DNA of 64,000 nt, taken from NCBI GenBank assembly GCA_022432975.1, contig CM039509.1:24087432-24151431 (forward strand), read 5' to 3'. This document shows positions 1-9,944 of the stretch, in pieces. This DNA comes from Begonia masoniana. Its lineage: Eukaryota > Streptophyta > Magnoliopsida > Cucurbitales > Begoniaceae. The stretch's first letter is position 1, and each line of letters opens with the position of its first letter. The translations under genes were made by a program, and so were the position numbers. The notes under the pieces were generated by a model. The model did no database searches and was not told the DNA's origin. It saw only the letters and a program-made list of their open reading frames with translations.

Positions 1-341
1 TATAACCCGAGACACAGTTGCGTACCTCTCGAGTAGCACTCGAGACACAGTTGCGTACCTCTCGAGTAGCACTCGAGACACAGTTGCGTACCTCTCGAGT
101 AGCACCCGAGACACAGTTGCTTACCTCTCGAGTAGCACCCGAGACACAGTTGCGTACCTCTCGAGTAGCACTCGAGACACAGTTGCGTACCTCTCGAGTA
201 GCACCCGAGACACAGTTGTACCTCTCGAGTAGCACTCGAGACACAGTTGCGTACCTCTCGAGTAGCAGCCGAGACACAGTTGCGTACCTCTCGAGTAGCA
301 CTCGAGACACAGTTGCGTACCTCTCGAGTAGCACCCGAGAC
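1..341. repeat. 33-bp tandem array, left part
   Basis: About ten copies of a 33-bp unit containing ACAGTTGCGTACCTCTCGAG and then TAGCACTC or TAGCACCC; two copies deviate by a short deletion or base change. Because 33 is a multiple of three, frames stay open across it, so the apparent ORFs are repeat artefacts. Each junction holds CTCGAG-TAGCA-CTCGAG, which can fold on itself. The array resumes at 3030 in exact register. Confidence 0.97.
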
Positions 342-594
342 TGTAACACCCCTAATACCGTACCCGTATTTCCCGTATAATTTTTCATTTTATACTTTTT
401 ACTTTTCTATGCTTTAAATAAAACTTAATGCGGAATCTAAACCGAAGTTGAAATCAGAATTTAAGTCGGAATTAAAACTGAACTTTAAAAGCATTTAAAA
501 CAAAACCTTTAATAAATAATTAAAACTAAAACATTTAATAAAACTTAAATAAAACAATTAAAAGAAGGGAGGGCAGAATCGGAATTCTGCCCTC

Positions 595-835
595 GTGAAT
601 GGAGCAGCGCTCGGTCGCTGCAGCATGCAGCGACTGAGCGCTGCATGCGCTGCAGTGTGCAGCGACCAGTCGCTGCACCACTGCAGCGACTGATCGCTGC
701 ATGCAGTGATCAACTGATCACTGCATGCAGCGATCGATCTCTGCACCAAGCAGAGATCGATCGCTGCACACAAAGTGCAGCGATCCCTTACAGAAATCGA
801 TCGCTGCACACTGAGTGCAGCGATCCATGCCTTCT
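595..835. repeat. Cluster of perfect palindromic hairpins in S1
   Basis: Successive hairpins built from GCAGCGAC/GCAGCGATC words. 614-634 has a 9-bp stem with a 3-nt loop. 727-767 has an uninterrupted 18-bp stem with loop ACCAA. 799-825 has an 11-bp stem with loop ACTGA. A 10-bp stem (GCAGTGATCA/TGATCACTGC) lies near 704-725. The block is 254-494 bp from the sense 3' end of S1, the same relative place as the palindrome blocks in the other LTRs. Confidence 0.93.
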
Positions 836-890
836 TTCCTTTTTTTTTTCTTCTATTCATTCATTCTGCCTTTCCTTTTTCTTCACTATT

Positions 891-912
891 GCTCTCTGGA
901 ATTCCAGAGAGC
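891..912. other. 22-bp perfect palindrome, conserved hairpin of the S LTRs
   Basis: GCTCTCTGGAA/TTCCAGAGAGC is a perfect palindrome next to the hairpin cluster. S2, S3 and S4 have the same hairpin with paired base changes (CTCCCTGG pairing with CCAGGGAG in S2), which argues for an RNA stem. Confidence 0.85.
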
Positions 913-1469
913 ATACACTTAAAACACAAATCACAGGATCCGATTTCAGAGACTAACAACATATTCTTTTTACCAATTTTTCATCAATAACCTAATATAC
1001 TTATACTTATAACTTATGCTCAATGCTCAATCGACTGGCAGCGGACTTTGCGAAATCCAACTTCGTGGATAGCTCTAAAAACCGAGCTATCCGTATCAAC
1101 CTAAAAATAGTTCATAACACTTAATTTAAACCAAACAGTTCCAGAATTTCTATAACGTTTAAATAACTGTTTAAACCAAAACATTTTATAACATTCATCA
1201 AAGCAGTTTAAACCAAAACATTTTTACATACAATTACCAAAACGTTATCTAACCCCTATCCAGATCCAAACAACCTAAATATGTTCTATACAGTTTATCA
1301 TCAATCCAAAATATCACAAAGAACCCCCAAAACCTTTACATACACCCCCCACGGGTCAAAACGCACCTCGACTACCCAGCGCACTCCCACGAGCATCATC
1401 CAATAGCTGCTCCTACATAAGGGGGAGGAATATCATCCTCACCTGGGTCAACGTAACCTAGAACGTCAC

Positions 1470-2024
1470 CTACACCATACAGACACATATGAGATATTGA
1501 AATCTCAGTAAGCTACGTAAATGCAGATGCGTGCGTGCGTATGCCATTCAGAAATGCAGATTTCAGATTCATATACAGATACAGATTCATTACATCGCAG
1601 ACAGATTGTTACCGAGATATCAGCCCTATAAATGGAAAGGATACATCCCGCGGTCGGACTACCACTTTCGATTTAGAGGGGGGGGGGGTACATGCTCACA
1701 AACCCTACAGCCATGCCTGAGCCCCATCTCGCGTAACCAGATACAGATTACGTAGATTAATTACAGATGTTTATTTCTTTTCTTAAAACGAGTGCAGAAA
1801 TTCGTTTTCATGACATTTGAAATACGTGATGCATGAACAGATATAGACAGAAAATAAACAATCAACATATATACCATCAAGACCAAAATAGAGTAACCTA
1901 TAAACAATTTAAACCTAACTACCCAACCGGAAGTGATTTAAAGCAAACAATTCCTTAGGGATCCTCGATACGACATCGAAGTATGGTGTAGACCGATTGG
2001 TCCGAGTAAGTCACGGAGACTTAC
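1470..2024 (-). other. Predicted LTR intron of S1 with complementary ends
   Basis: On the sense (minus) strand a donor CCAAG|GTAAGTCTCC at 2024 is followed by GTCTACACCATAC (+ 1981-1993). The acceptor is GTATGGTGTAG|GTGACG (+ 1470-1480), preceded by a branch-site-like TTACTGAG. CTACACCATAC and GTATGGTGTAG are perfectly complementary over 11 bp. Splicing is inferred; no transcript evidence is available. The loop holds a GC-rich segment with a G11 run near 1679. Confidence 0.6.
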
Positions 2025-3029
2025 CTTGGGCGCGCAGAATCTCAATCTTCGTCCACGGGAGTCGTGTGTCTGAGGAAAACACGATATCCACCGTTAAAAC
2101 CAATTTGAATTATAAACGTTCAAATTATAAAATCCTTAACTAATGAATTTCCTAAATTCCAACTTAGCTAATCAAAGCATTTAGAACGTCAATTAAGGCT
2201 CGATAATCCGAAATCTCAATTAACGAGTTTTTCTCAAAAACCCGGAAATTTACCAATTTTTAACTTTTTCACAAATTGATTTTTCTTCGTCCAATAACAT
2301 CAAATACGTTCAATACATACTTAATCAAGGCTAACCTATTAATTACGAGCCCTAATTCGACATTTTTATCGAAACCCTAATCGAAACCCTAACGTTAAAT
2401 CGACCTAAAACTTGGAATTTAACGCTCAAAGACCGAAGCTACTTACCGAGGGTAGCGAGAGGAGGAGAAACCGTGAAGGACGGAGGAAGAACGAAGGTCG
2501 GACGGAGGTCGGATGTCGTGAGAATGCCGGCGGCCAGAGAGAAGTTTCTTCTCTGTTCGTGAGCGCCAGAGAGAAAAGAGAGAAGTGAGGAGAAAAAGAG
2601 AGATTTGTGTTATTTATTAATTTTGGTTTGCAAATTACCATTTTGCCCTTCTTACTTAATTCTATTTGTTTCGTTCTTCGTTTCGTTAATCGTCCAACTA
2701 TTCGGGATCACCAAATTTCCTAATTTTGCCAATAAGTCCAATTAGTTACCAGAGATTTATTAAAACTATCGGTTCGCAATTTGGACCTCATTTACTATTT
2801 TTACTAAAACGTCAATTATATTACGATAGAGGTAATTACTCGGAATATAGCGTTACTCTTCCGAAAATTCCCATAAATTCCTTAAAATTCTTATTATTTG
2901 TTATAATCATAATGATGCTTTCTTTTCGTGAAACGGACCTGATTTGACATATTTACCAAAAATGTCATTATATAATAGAATAACAATAAAATATATTATA
3001 TCCGAAATCCGTACAAGCCGGATATTACA

Positions 3030-3301
3030 GAGACACAGTTGCGTACCTCTCGAGTAGCACTCGAGACACAGTTACGTACCTCTCGAGTAGCACCCGAGAC
3101 ACAGTTGCGTACCTCTCGAGTAGCACTCGAGACACAGTTGCGTACCTCTCGAGTATCACCCAAGACACAGTTGCGTACCTCTCGAGTAGCACTTGAGACA
3201 CAGTTGCGTACCTCTCGAGTAGCACCCGAGACACAGTTGCGTACCTCTCGAGTAGCACCCGAGACACAGTTGCGTACCTCTCGAGTAGCACTCGAGACAC
3301 C
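3030..3301. repeat. 33-bp tandem array, right part
   Basis: About eight further copies of the 33-bp unit seen at 1-341, with scattered substitutions (for example TATCACCC near 3155, CACTTGAG near 3190). It belongs to LTR T4 and is separated from the left part only by solo LTR S1. Confidence 0.97.
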
Positions 3302-3458
3302 TTTGACTATCACACTGTTGTATATCTTACATTTCATCCACACAATTCAAAACATGCTAAAACCCTGTTCGTTTCGTAGTTTGAAAACAATGGTACATGC
3401 CACATACAAACCATCAAGCAAACAACCAAACAAAGCAAACAAACAATTCCCTACCGTT

Positions 3459-3503
3459 CTGTGGTGTAGGCCCGAAGGCAAAAAGCACACATCCACTACT
3501 TAC
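3459..3503 (-). promoter_or_regulatory. Splice-donor side of the T4 LTR intron
   Basis: Sense strand: CCAG|GTAAGTAGTGG at 3503, then 33 nt later CCTACACCACAG (+ 3459-3470). This is the same arrangement as in T1 and T2. The 33-bp array follows in the slot; the acceptor arm lies off-window. Confidence 0.55.
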
Positions 3504-4517
3504 CTGGCTGCTCCAAAATGGGCTGTCACTTCGTCCAACCAAAGCACACGCTCGATAACCTACCATCACGAAAACTCAACTTAGTATATAGTCACGAACT
3601 CTAAAGAAATTCTTAACCTAACTAACTAAAACTACAACAAAAATTCCTTTCCAAAACACTAAACTCGGATTTTACCCCAAAAGTGATCGTCTAACTTCAA
3701 ACAGTTATAACTTCCTCATTTTTCAACGGATTTCGACGTGCCACCCCAACTCGGAAACCTCTACACGTCTACTATCCATTGAAACACCCAAATTAACCAA
3801 ACAAACATATTAGCTCAGCTGAAATCCAGAAAACAGAACTGACCCCCTTTGAGTTAAAAACCGGTTTTTCCCAAACTCAACTCCAATCTTCAATCTAACC
3901 TTAAAATCAACCTAAACCAATCCATTAAACAACTAAATCATCAAAATAGGAAAGACATCTAACATTTAAACTCAATTTTTCGGAGTCCTCAAGTTAGGGT
4001 TTTCTAAATCTCACAAAACTCACTCTAAACTCCCTAAAACACTCACAAATCAACACTTAAGTGAAACCAAACCAAAACCCATGCATTATTACCTTGAAAC
4101 CTTGCAAACCCTTGATGAAAGAAGAAAAGAAGGTGCTGCAATGGAGGCGAGCACAATCGAAGAAGATGAAGGAGAAAAAGGTGGAAATCATCTTTTTAAC
4201 CTAACCATTTTTCTACTTTTGATTTCCATCTCAAATCTTTTTAAAATTGCAAAACAATCCCTCACTTTTTACTCCATTAAATCCAACGTAAATCAACCTT
4301 AAATCCCACCTTTTTCCATTCAATTTATTTCATCCTTTTAATGCATGTAAAGTACTTTGGAATTTTCTTATTGGTTGTTGACTTTTCAACTTTCTTTATG
4401 TTGAATTGTCAAACCCATTCTCTTCTTTTGTTAATCCCTTTATCCTTCAACACTAATCCCTCCTAACCGTCTATTCTAGGACATATGTGCGCTGCAGGAA
4501 ATTCTGTGGGTGTTACA

Positions 4518-4959
4518 GGTCTACACCACAAAGATAGTTAGAATGTGGATTTTGGAGAATGTAGTTTGAGAGTTTTGTTTGGGTAGAAATTAGGTTGTGA
4601 GTTTTTTTATGATTGTTTCTTATTTAATTCTAGATTTGTTATCAGTCTATTTTATGTTATGTTTACAGCATTCGAGGATATATGTATGTGACACGCATTC
4701 ATGTATCATAGTTTTCCAAAGCATAGAAAACAGTTTTATGCATACGTTTTCATGTAAACAAGAGCAAAAGAAAAACAGTACAGTAAAATACGTAAATAGT
4801 TGTGGGTAGGGAACTGTGTTGGGCCGGGTCGATGGCGGTGCGTCCGTGGGCTCCGAGCCCTGTCCAACCCATGCCGATGGTGGTGTGTTCCGGGCTGGGC
4901 TCAGGGCAGGGGGTCTTTCCACTTCCCCTAGAGTGAGTTGGTCATCCCACCAGGTGGAC
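4518..4959 (+). mobile_element. Outer LTR O, left segment
   Basis: Starts abruptly at the T4 boundary with TCTACACCACAAAG (from 4520), whose exact complement CTTTGTGGTGTAG occurs at 7727-7739 in the right segment of the same LTR. The two pieces therefore belong together and were separated by the T2 insertion. 4800-4950 is GC-rich and rich in GGGCT and GGTG words, like the slot segment of S1. No coding sequence is supported. The part upstream, including the donor, is off-window beyond T4. Confidence 0.6.
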
Positions 4960-6100
4960 ACTAACACCCAAAAATTTTCTATAACGTGTAGAGTCTTAGA
5001 TTAGATTACGTTATGAGTGTGTACTACTAAATTAGAAATTTCCTAAGTTATGGCAAAAATTAGATGAGAAATTGTAGAAAACATAAAGTGGTGGAGGTTT
5101 ATGTATCATTGATTGATATAATGAAAAGTAAGGAAATAGGATGGAAGACTAGTAAAAGTTGGAAATGAAATAAAGAGTTGAAAAGTCAAAGAAGTGAGAA
5201 CCAATAGGAAATGAGGTATATAATATAAAGTAAAGTGAAAAAGTAAAAGAAAAGTGAGTGGTAGATGAGGTTTCAACGTGAATAATAGGTGAAGAAGTGT
5301 AAGTTTAGGAAGGTGAGACTAAATTATAAAAAGAACTACTTTGGTGGAAAAATCAAAAATGGGAAAAGGGGAATAGTTATAAAAATGGATAAGTTTGGTG
5401 ATTAAATGGCAAAACCCCTTTCTCTTTTCCTTCTTCTCCACGCCAATTCCCAGCCATAGCTAGGGTTCTTCAAGCTTTAATCCATCGATTTTGGCAAGAC
5501 ATCAAGGTAAAAATTAAGTGGGTTTTGTTATACATACTCAATAGTGATGATTTTAAGAGCTTTAGGTGTATTTTTCGTGGGTTTAGTTAGGGTTTGACAA
5601 ACCCTAAAGGGGAGGTCCGAATTTTCTTATTCTTTGATGAGTTTTCTTCCTATTCTCATGGTTTAAACATTTGATAGGTTAGTATGGGATGTTTAAGTGG
5701 TTGGATTGGAGAATTAGTGGAAATGGGTGAAAAACCGGTTTTTGGTCAATGTACAACATGTTCTGTTTCTGTCAATTCGGATTGGCCAACTTGTTTGGTT
5801 GGTTACTTTGATGATTTCAATGGATAATAGACGTGTAGAGGTTTACAGATTGGGGTGACACGTCGAAATCCGTTGAAAAACGAGGAAGTTATGGCTGTTT
5901 GAAGTTGGACGTTAAAATTTGTAGTAAAAATCGGGTTTTGTGATTAGTTGTGATTTTGGGTTGAATTGTTAGTTAGTTTTAGTTATAAAACTCCTTTAGA
6001 ATTTTTATTAGTGGCTGGCTAAGTTATTTTCTATATTTGATAGGTTATCGAGCGAGTGAATATATTGGACAAAGTAAGCAATTGAAAGCCGAGCAGTTAG

Positions 6101-6762
6101 GTAAGTAGTGGATTGCTTGTGTTTTGTCTTCAGGCCTACACCATGGAACGGTAGGGAATTATTTGTTTGTTTGCTTGCTTGGTTGTTTTTTTTCGTGTTG
6201 CGTTGTGTTGTTTTGTTTCGTGTTGTGTTGCATTGTTTGACATTATGAGCGTGAACCGTAATCAGATAAAGTGAATGGCAAAAATTATTCTTGATTAGAG
6301 TGACTTGTCGGGAACAAGTGCTGGAGTGTAGCACCCCGAGAGGATCTCTATGAGAGATGATCGGCTAAAACACTTAGTCTTGATTAGAGTTGCCTTGTCG
6401 GGAATAAGTGCTGGAGCGTAGCACCCCGAGGGGACCTCTATGAAGGATGACCGGCTAAATGGTGGTTCTGGGAATGGCCATCCTGTACGATTATAGGATG
6501 TGAGCTTACCCGATCCACATGGCTTATTAAATGACCGGCTAAAATACGTAAAGGTGGTTCTGGGAATGGCCTTCCTGTACGATTATAGGATGTGAGCTTA
6601 CCCGATCCACAGGGCTTATGAAATGATTAAAGCAACGAACAGCAAATAAGCACAACTGAGTGATAGAAACTGCATGTGTTAGGTTTGATTGCATTGTGTT
6701 CTCGCATCCGTTATTCCCTACTTGCTAAGCATTAGGTTTACGTTTTGTGTTCTATGGTGTAG
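6101..6762 (+). other. Predicted LTR intron of T2 with complementary ends
   Basis: Donor GTTAG|GTAAGTAGTGG at 6101; arm CCTACACCATGGAAC at 6135-6149; acceptor arm GTTCTATGGTGTAGG at 6749-6763, with the intron ending TGTAG at 6762. The arms pair over 15 positions with a single G-U. TTGCTAAGC at 6723 is a plausible branch site. The loop contains two tandem duplications. Confidence 0.62.
6290..6625 (+). repeat. Two short tandem duplications in the T2 intron slot
   Basis: An ~88-bp unit containing TAGCACCCCGAGAGG occurs twice (about 6280-6460). An ~85-bp unit containing GTACGATTATAGGATG occurs twice (about 6463-6625). The first unit is recognisably related to the 45-bp minisatellite unit of LTR T3: it shares GAGTTGCCT, GTCG and GTAGCACC...CGAGGGGAC in the same order. 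Confidence 0.85.
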
Positions 6763-7254
6763 GTGACGAGATTTACTCAGGTGAGGTAGATGAGACAACC
6801 CAGGACTAGGCAGCAATTGGTAATGCATGGAGTATGTCGGTGCAGGCTATTGTCGGGGCGTCACGACCACTTCCTCGGGTAGTTGTGGAAGTTTGATGTA
6901 GATAGTTTTGTAAGTATTTATGGATTATTGTGATCAGTGTTTTGAGGACTGGTTTGTGTATAAATACTGGGAGTATGAAACTATATGTTTTCCGGTTTTG
7001 GTTTCAAGTTTTGGTTTATAGAATTTTAGGCGTTATGCCGCTAGTTTTGGTTTTAAAACAAACGACGTCGGGTTTAGTTTCTCTATTTTCTTTATTAACA
7101 TTTTATGTCGGTTTTTCAAGATTTTTACGGGACACGGAGTTAAGGGTGTCGGGATCGTGTGGTAAAAGTTTTAGAATTTTTGGAGGTGTTTGGCTTGATG
7201 AAAAATGAAGAAAAGTGAGAAAATGTGGAAAAAAACGTCAAAAGGGGCATGTAG

Positions 7255-7335
7255 GCGTGCTGGCACCCGAGAGGGTGCCGAGCGCACGCAGGAGGTCGCG
7301 CAGCCGGCACGCGGTGCGCGCGCGCGCCAGCACAC
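7255..7335. repeat. GC-rich palindrome block of T2
   Basis: An ~80-bp GC-rich segment closed by GTGCTGGC/GCCAGCAC, with an inner perfect hairpin GGCACCC-GAGA-GGGTGCC and CGCGCGCG words. It sits 220-300 bp before the LTR 3' end, followed by a long T-run (7346-7364). Confidence 0.85.
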
Positions 7336-7554
7336 CAAAATAAATTTTTTTTTTTTTTTTTTTCTATTTCCATAATGTTTTGACCCGACCTTTTCCCACG
7401 TATTATATGCAAGATTTCCAACATTTTCTGATGGTTCGAAAAACCCAAAAATCAAGTCGAAAATCTATCAAAAATTATTTTAAACGTTGTTTTAAACATG
7501 TGATAGCTTAGCAAAGTAGCGCACCTAGTCGGGTCGGGTTCGGGGGGCGTTACA

Positions 7555-8505
7555 CACTCAGTAAGGCCATCTATCCTCTAGAAACAGTACCCCAATGACT
7601 CATGTCATGTAAGAAAATAAAGAATGACTCAGTGCATGATTTATGATGAGCATGAGCATAGCATAGTCATGAGCATGCATTTTATTTATTTATACATCAC
7701 TTACTGGGCATTAGGCTCATTACTTACTTTGTGGTGTAGGTGATATTGAGACAGGTGAGGACGTTGATCCTCAGTACGAATGACAAAGCAGCTGATGGAG
7801 GATATCCATGGTGTGTGCTTGGCGCTGTTAGGGCGATTTTGACCTGTGGGCCAGTTATAGGTATTTTGGTTAATATGTAAAGACAGATATTTTAACTTTA
7901 GTTAGATGTTGGCCTTGCAGACTTTTTGCTATGTTTTGTGAACATAATTGGGATTTTTGTTGTTCTGAGTTATTTAAGGAAATACCGTTGTGTTTGATTT
8001 GGGATAACTGTGCATTAAGTTGATTATAGATAAATGGATGATTTGAGATATGATTTTAAGACTTTGATAATGTTTATAGGTTGAATGATAATGGATTGAA
8101 GTTATGATGTTTCATGACGAAACTTTAGGTATGTAGTGAAGAAATGGGGGGAAAAGGGAGAAAGGTGTGAATTTGGTGTGTTTGGAGGAAAAAACCAGAT
8201 TCAGAGCCGATCGGTCGCCGGTTTGGCCAATCGATCGGCCAAATTGATGTTTTTTTATAGTGTTGGCCGAGAGGTAGCCGATCGATCGGCTAATTTAGCC
8301 GATCGATTGGCAAAACACTATTCATGGGGTACTGTTCACCGAGGTAAAAAAAAATTTGAAAATTTACACACATTTTATATGAAGTTTTGTAAATGAAGTT
8401 CACCCGTTTTGGAGAAAATTTACAGACGTTTAGTATTTTTATTAAATTTTTTATAGAATTGTACATTAAATCAAGTTAGTAACGACCGAATTATAGGTCG
8501 TTACA
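7555..8505 (+). mobile_element. Outer LTR O, right segment and 3' end
   Basis: Resumes directly after T2 and ends TAGGTCGTTACA at 8505. It holds the acceptor CTTTGTGGTGTAG|GTGAT (7727-7744) and, 175-305 bp before its end, a palindrome block of GCCGATCGATCGGC words (8200-8330). Its layout matches the S LTRs read in sense. It is inserted in the gag of the gypsy-type element that follows. Confidence 0.75.
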
Positions 8506-9013
8506 GAATCGAAGGACTTCCTATAGCCATTTGGATATTGTGGAACCATATGATGATTTCTTACCAAATTTTAATGGCCGTTCAAAAGATTACAATTATT
8601 AGATAGCAAGAGTAGAGGAATTGTTTGAGCTTAATGATATTTCGGAGAGAAGCAAAATCAAGCTAGCTGCTTCTAGTCTCACCGAGGATGCTAGATTGTG
8701 GTGGGAAGAAATTAAGATAAAAGAAAGGACGAAGGGCAAAATTTACACTTGGAGGTTAATGAAGAGACTATTAGAAAAAGAATTTTCCCCAAGCCTACAA
8801 GAGCAAGACCATTGTTACTATCCAAAACCACCTCAAGAATACATGCCAAATAGAAGGGCCAAAAACCAAATAGTAAGGAAAAGAAATAGGACCAACTATG
8901 AGTATCCACCAAGCCTTAAATTGAGCAAAAATGAAATGGATGAGTTGTATGAAGGATTGTTGAATATAAGGAATAATCTTGAAGTGTTGTCCAAAACCAT
9001 TAAGGCCTCTTGA
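8506..9013 (+). pseudogene. Ty3/gypsy-type gag fragment
   Basis: From about 8550 the frame reads VEPYDDFLPNFNGRSKDYNY, then a stop, then the typical retrotransposon capsid signature with paired tryptophans (DARLWWEEI) and a WRLMKRLLEKEF segment. The wording resembles plant gypsy Gag in which a fold around F-x-G, WW and F precedes a zinc knuckle. The start is lost under outer LTR O. One in-frame stop and no zinc knuckle mark it as dead or truncated. Confidence 0.7.
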
Positions 9014-9138
9014 GATCAAAAAGTGTATAATCAGGTGGAGTTATAGAGAAGAAATTTGTAGAGCCATCACCTCCCCTAGCCCCAACTCAAGTTGAAATTA
9101 TTGAAGGATCCCATGGCCTAGAAGAAGATGATAAAGAG

Positions 9139-9930
9139 ATGCTAGAAGAAGAAATTATCTACCCCATGGAAGGTCCATTACTTGAATTGAATAAAGTCTT
9201 GAAAAAGGAGGAAAATTTGGACTATGACTCGGATGAGCAAGAGGGTGATGAACGGTTGGAAATTCTAGAAGGAAATTGTGTAGAATCCCCTACCCCAATC
9301 GGTTGCATTGAAAATTGTGGAGTTATCGATCATGTTGAAGAATGCTTGGATTGTGAGGTCAATTCTTTAACAACAAGTTTGCAAACAAGAAGGTTGATGA
9401 AAGGGACCCTTACTAAGAAAGAAACCCTATGTGCAATGTATGCACCTACTCCTTTTTCCCAAATTTATCAAGAGACCTACCAAATTGAAAGGAGCTACCT
9501 AGGCCCATTTTTAATCCAAACCGAGAGTGTCTTGTATGCCTTGAAAATTATTGGAATTTCCATATTTGCCTCAATGACCAAGGATGGAAAAATTTATTTG
9601 AACACCATGGAACATCCTATTTCCTTCAATATGATTCTAAAGGATGAATTTTCTAGTAAGGCCGTGAACAATAAAACGCCTAGGTATGTACCACCAAACT
9701 CTTTAATTTCTTGGATTTTTAGAATTGGTTGGGATAACAATTTTGTTTTGTGGTGTGATAAAATTTCATGTATGGATCGCATTATTGAAAATGTTGATAT
9801 TTACCCTATTTTAAAGAAACTATTTTTGGGTATGAAAATGTCATGTGGTAAAGCTTTGGAAAATTATGTTATGCATGATAAATTGAAGATGGATCTTTCT
9901 TTTCATGGAATTATTTTCTTTGGTTCCTAA
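9139..9930 (+). CDS. Unrecognised protein, duplicated-domain copy A, in a non-autonomous gypsy-type element
   Basis: 264 codons, open from about 9050. The first ~75 residues are acidic and include YPMEGPLLELNKVL, which resembles the linker before protease in the minus-strand element at 12034 (HAPKGPLLMVRRH). The frame then departs from any retroviral domain I recognise. Residues ~130-215 contain YALK, MTKDGK, PRYVPPNSLISWIFRIGW and CDKI; the same pattern returns at 10286-10530. No protease, RT or integrase motif is visible. It could be a captured host sequence or a strongly diverged element ORF. No function is proposed. Confidence 0.45.
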   Translation: MLEEEIIYPMEGPLLELNKVLKKEENLDYDSDEQEGDERLEILEGNCVESPTPIGCIENCGVIDHVEECLDCEVNSLTTSLQTRRLMKGTLTKKETLCAMYAPTPFSQIYQETYQIERSYLGPFLIQTESVLYALKIIGISIFASMTKDGKIYLNTMEHPISFNMILKDEFSSKAVNNKTPRYVPPNSLISWIFRIGWDNNFVLWCDKISCMDRIIENVDIYPILKKLFLGMKMSCGKALENYVMHDKLKMDLSFHGIIFFGS

Positions 9931-9944
9931 AGATTATTCTACTC

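Larger units (their letters stand above)
342..3029 (-). mobile_element. Solo LTR S1 (2,688 bp) with GAGAC target duplication
   Basis: The + strand begins TGTAACACCCC and ends ATATTACA. GAGAC sits on both sides (337-341 and 3030-3034), and removing the LTR plus one GAGAC restores the interrupted 33-bp array perfectly. No primer site or coding sequence is present, so it is a solo LTR left by LTR-LTR recombination. Sense is taken as minus, from the predicted intron and by analogy with the T1 LTRs, whose palindrome block also lies near the 3' end. Related copies are S2, S3, S4 and fragments S5 and S6. Confidence 0.9.
1..4517 (-). mobile_element. LTR T4 of a Tekay-like Ty3/gypsy element, cut by window edge
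   Basis: Read on the minus strand, the LTR starts TGTAACACCCACAG at 4517 and runs leftwards off the window. It shares with the T1 and T2 LTRs a purine-rich U3, a GTTGAAAAGTCAA...AACCAATA block (rc of 4370-4440), a segment around AACGGATTTCGACGTG (3724-3740), and a GTAAGTAG donor followed by CCTACACCACAG. A 33-bp tandem array fills the place after the donor, and solo LTR S1 splits that array. The 3' end, primer site and any coding part are off-window, so solo versus complete is unknown. No long ORF is credible here. Confidence 0.8.
4960..7554 (+). mobile_element. LTR T2, Tekay-like, inserted in outer LTR O
   Basis: The start is degenerate (CTAACACCCAAAAATTTT) but aligns with the T1 start TGTAACACCCGAGATTTT. 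The end is GGTTCGGGGGGCGTTACA, as in T1. It carries all T-type landmarks in + order: AACCAATAGGAAA, GTGACACGTCGAAATCCG, donor, repeats, acceptor and a palindrome block. The bounding 5-mers do not match clearly, so the exact start is uncertain. No internal coding domain follows, so it is a probable solo LTR. Confidence 0.78.

Noticed and set aside
18..380. Repeat-protein ORFs with an 11-residue unit (also at 2996-3584)
   Set aside because: Artefacts of the 33-bp array, open on both strands, split by an LTR insertion.
4800..4975. GC-rich segment as a host gene exon
   Set aside because: No conserved protein reading on either strand, and it lies in the intron-slot segment of outer LTR O.
7346..7364. 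Poly-T as a LINE/SINE tail
   Set aside because: It falls within LTR T2 beside the palindrome block, with no target duplication or element body around it.
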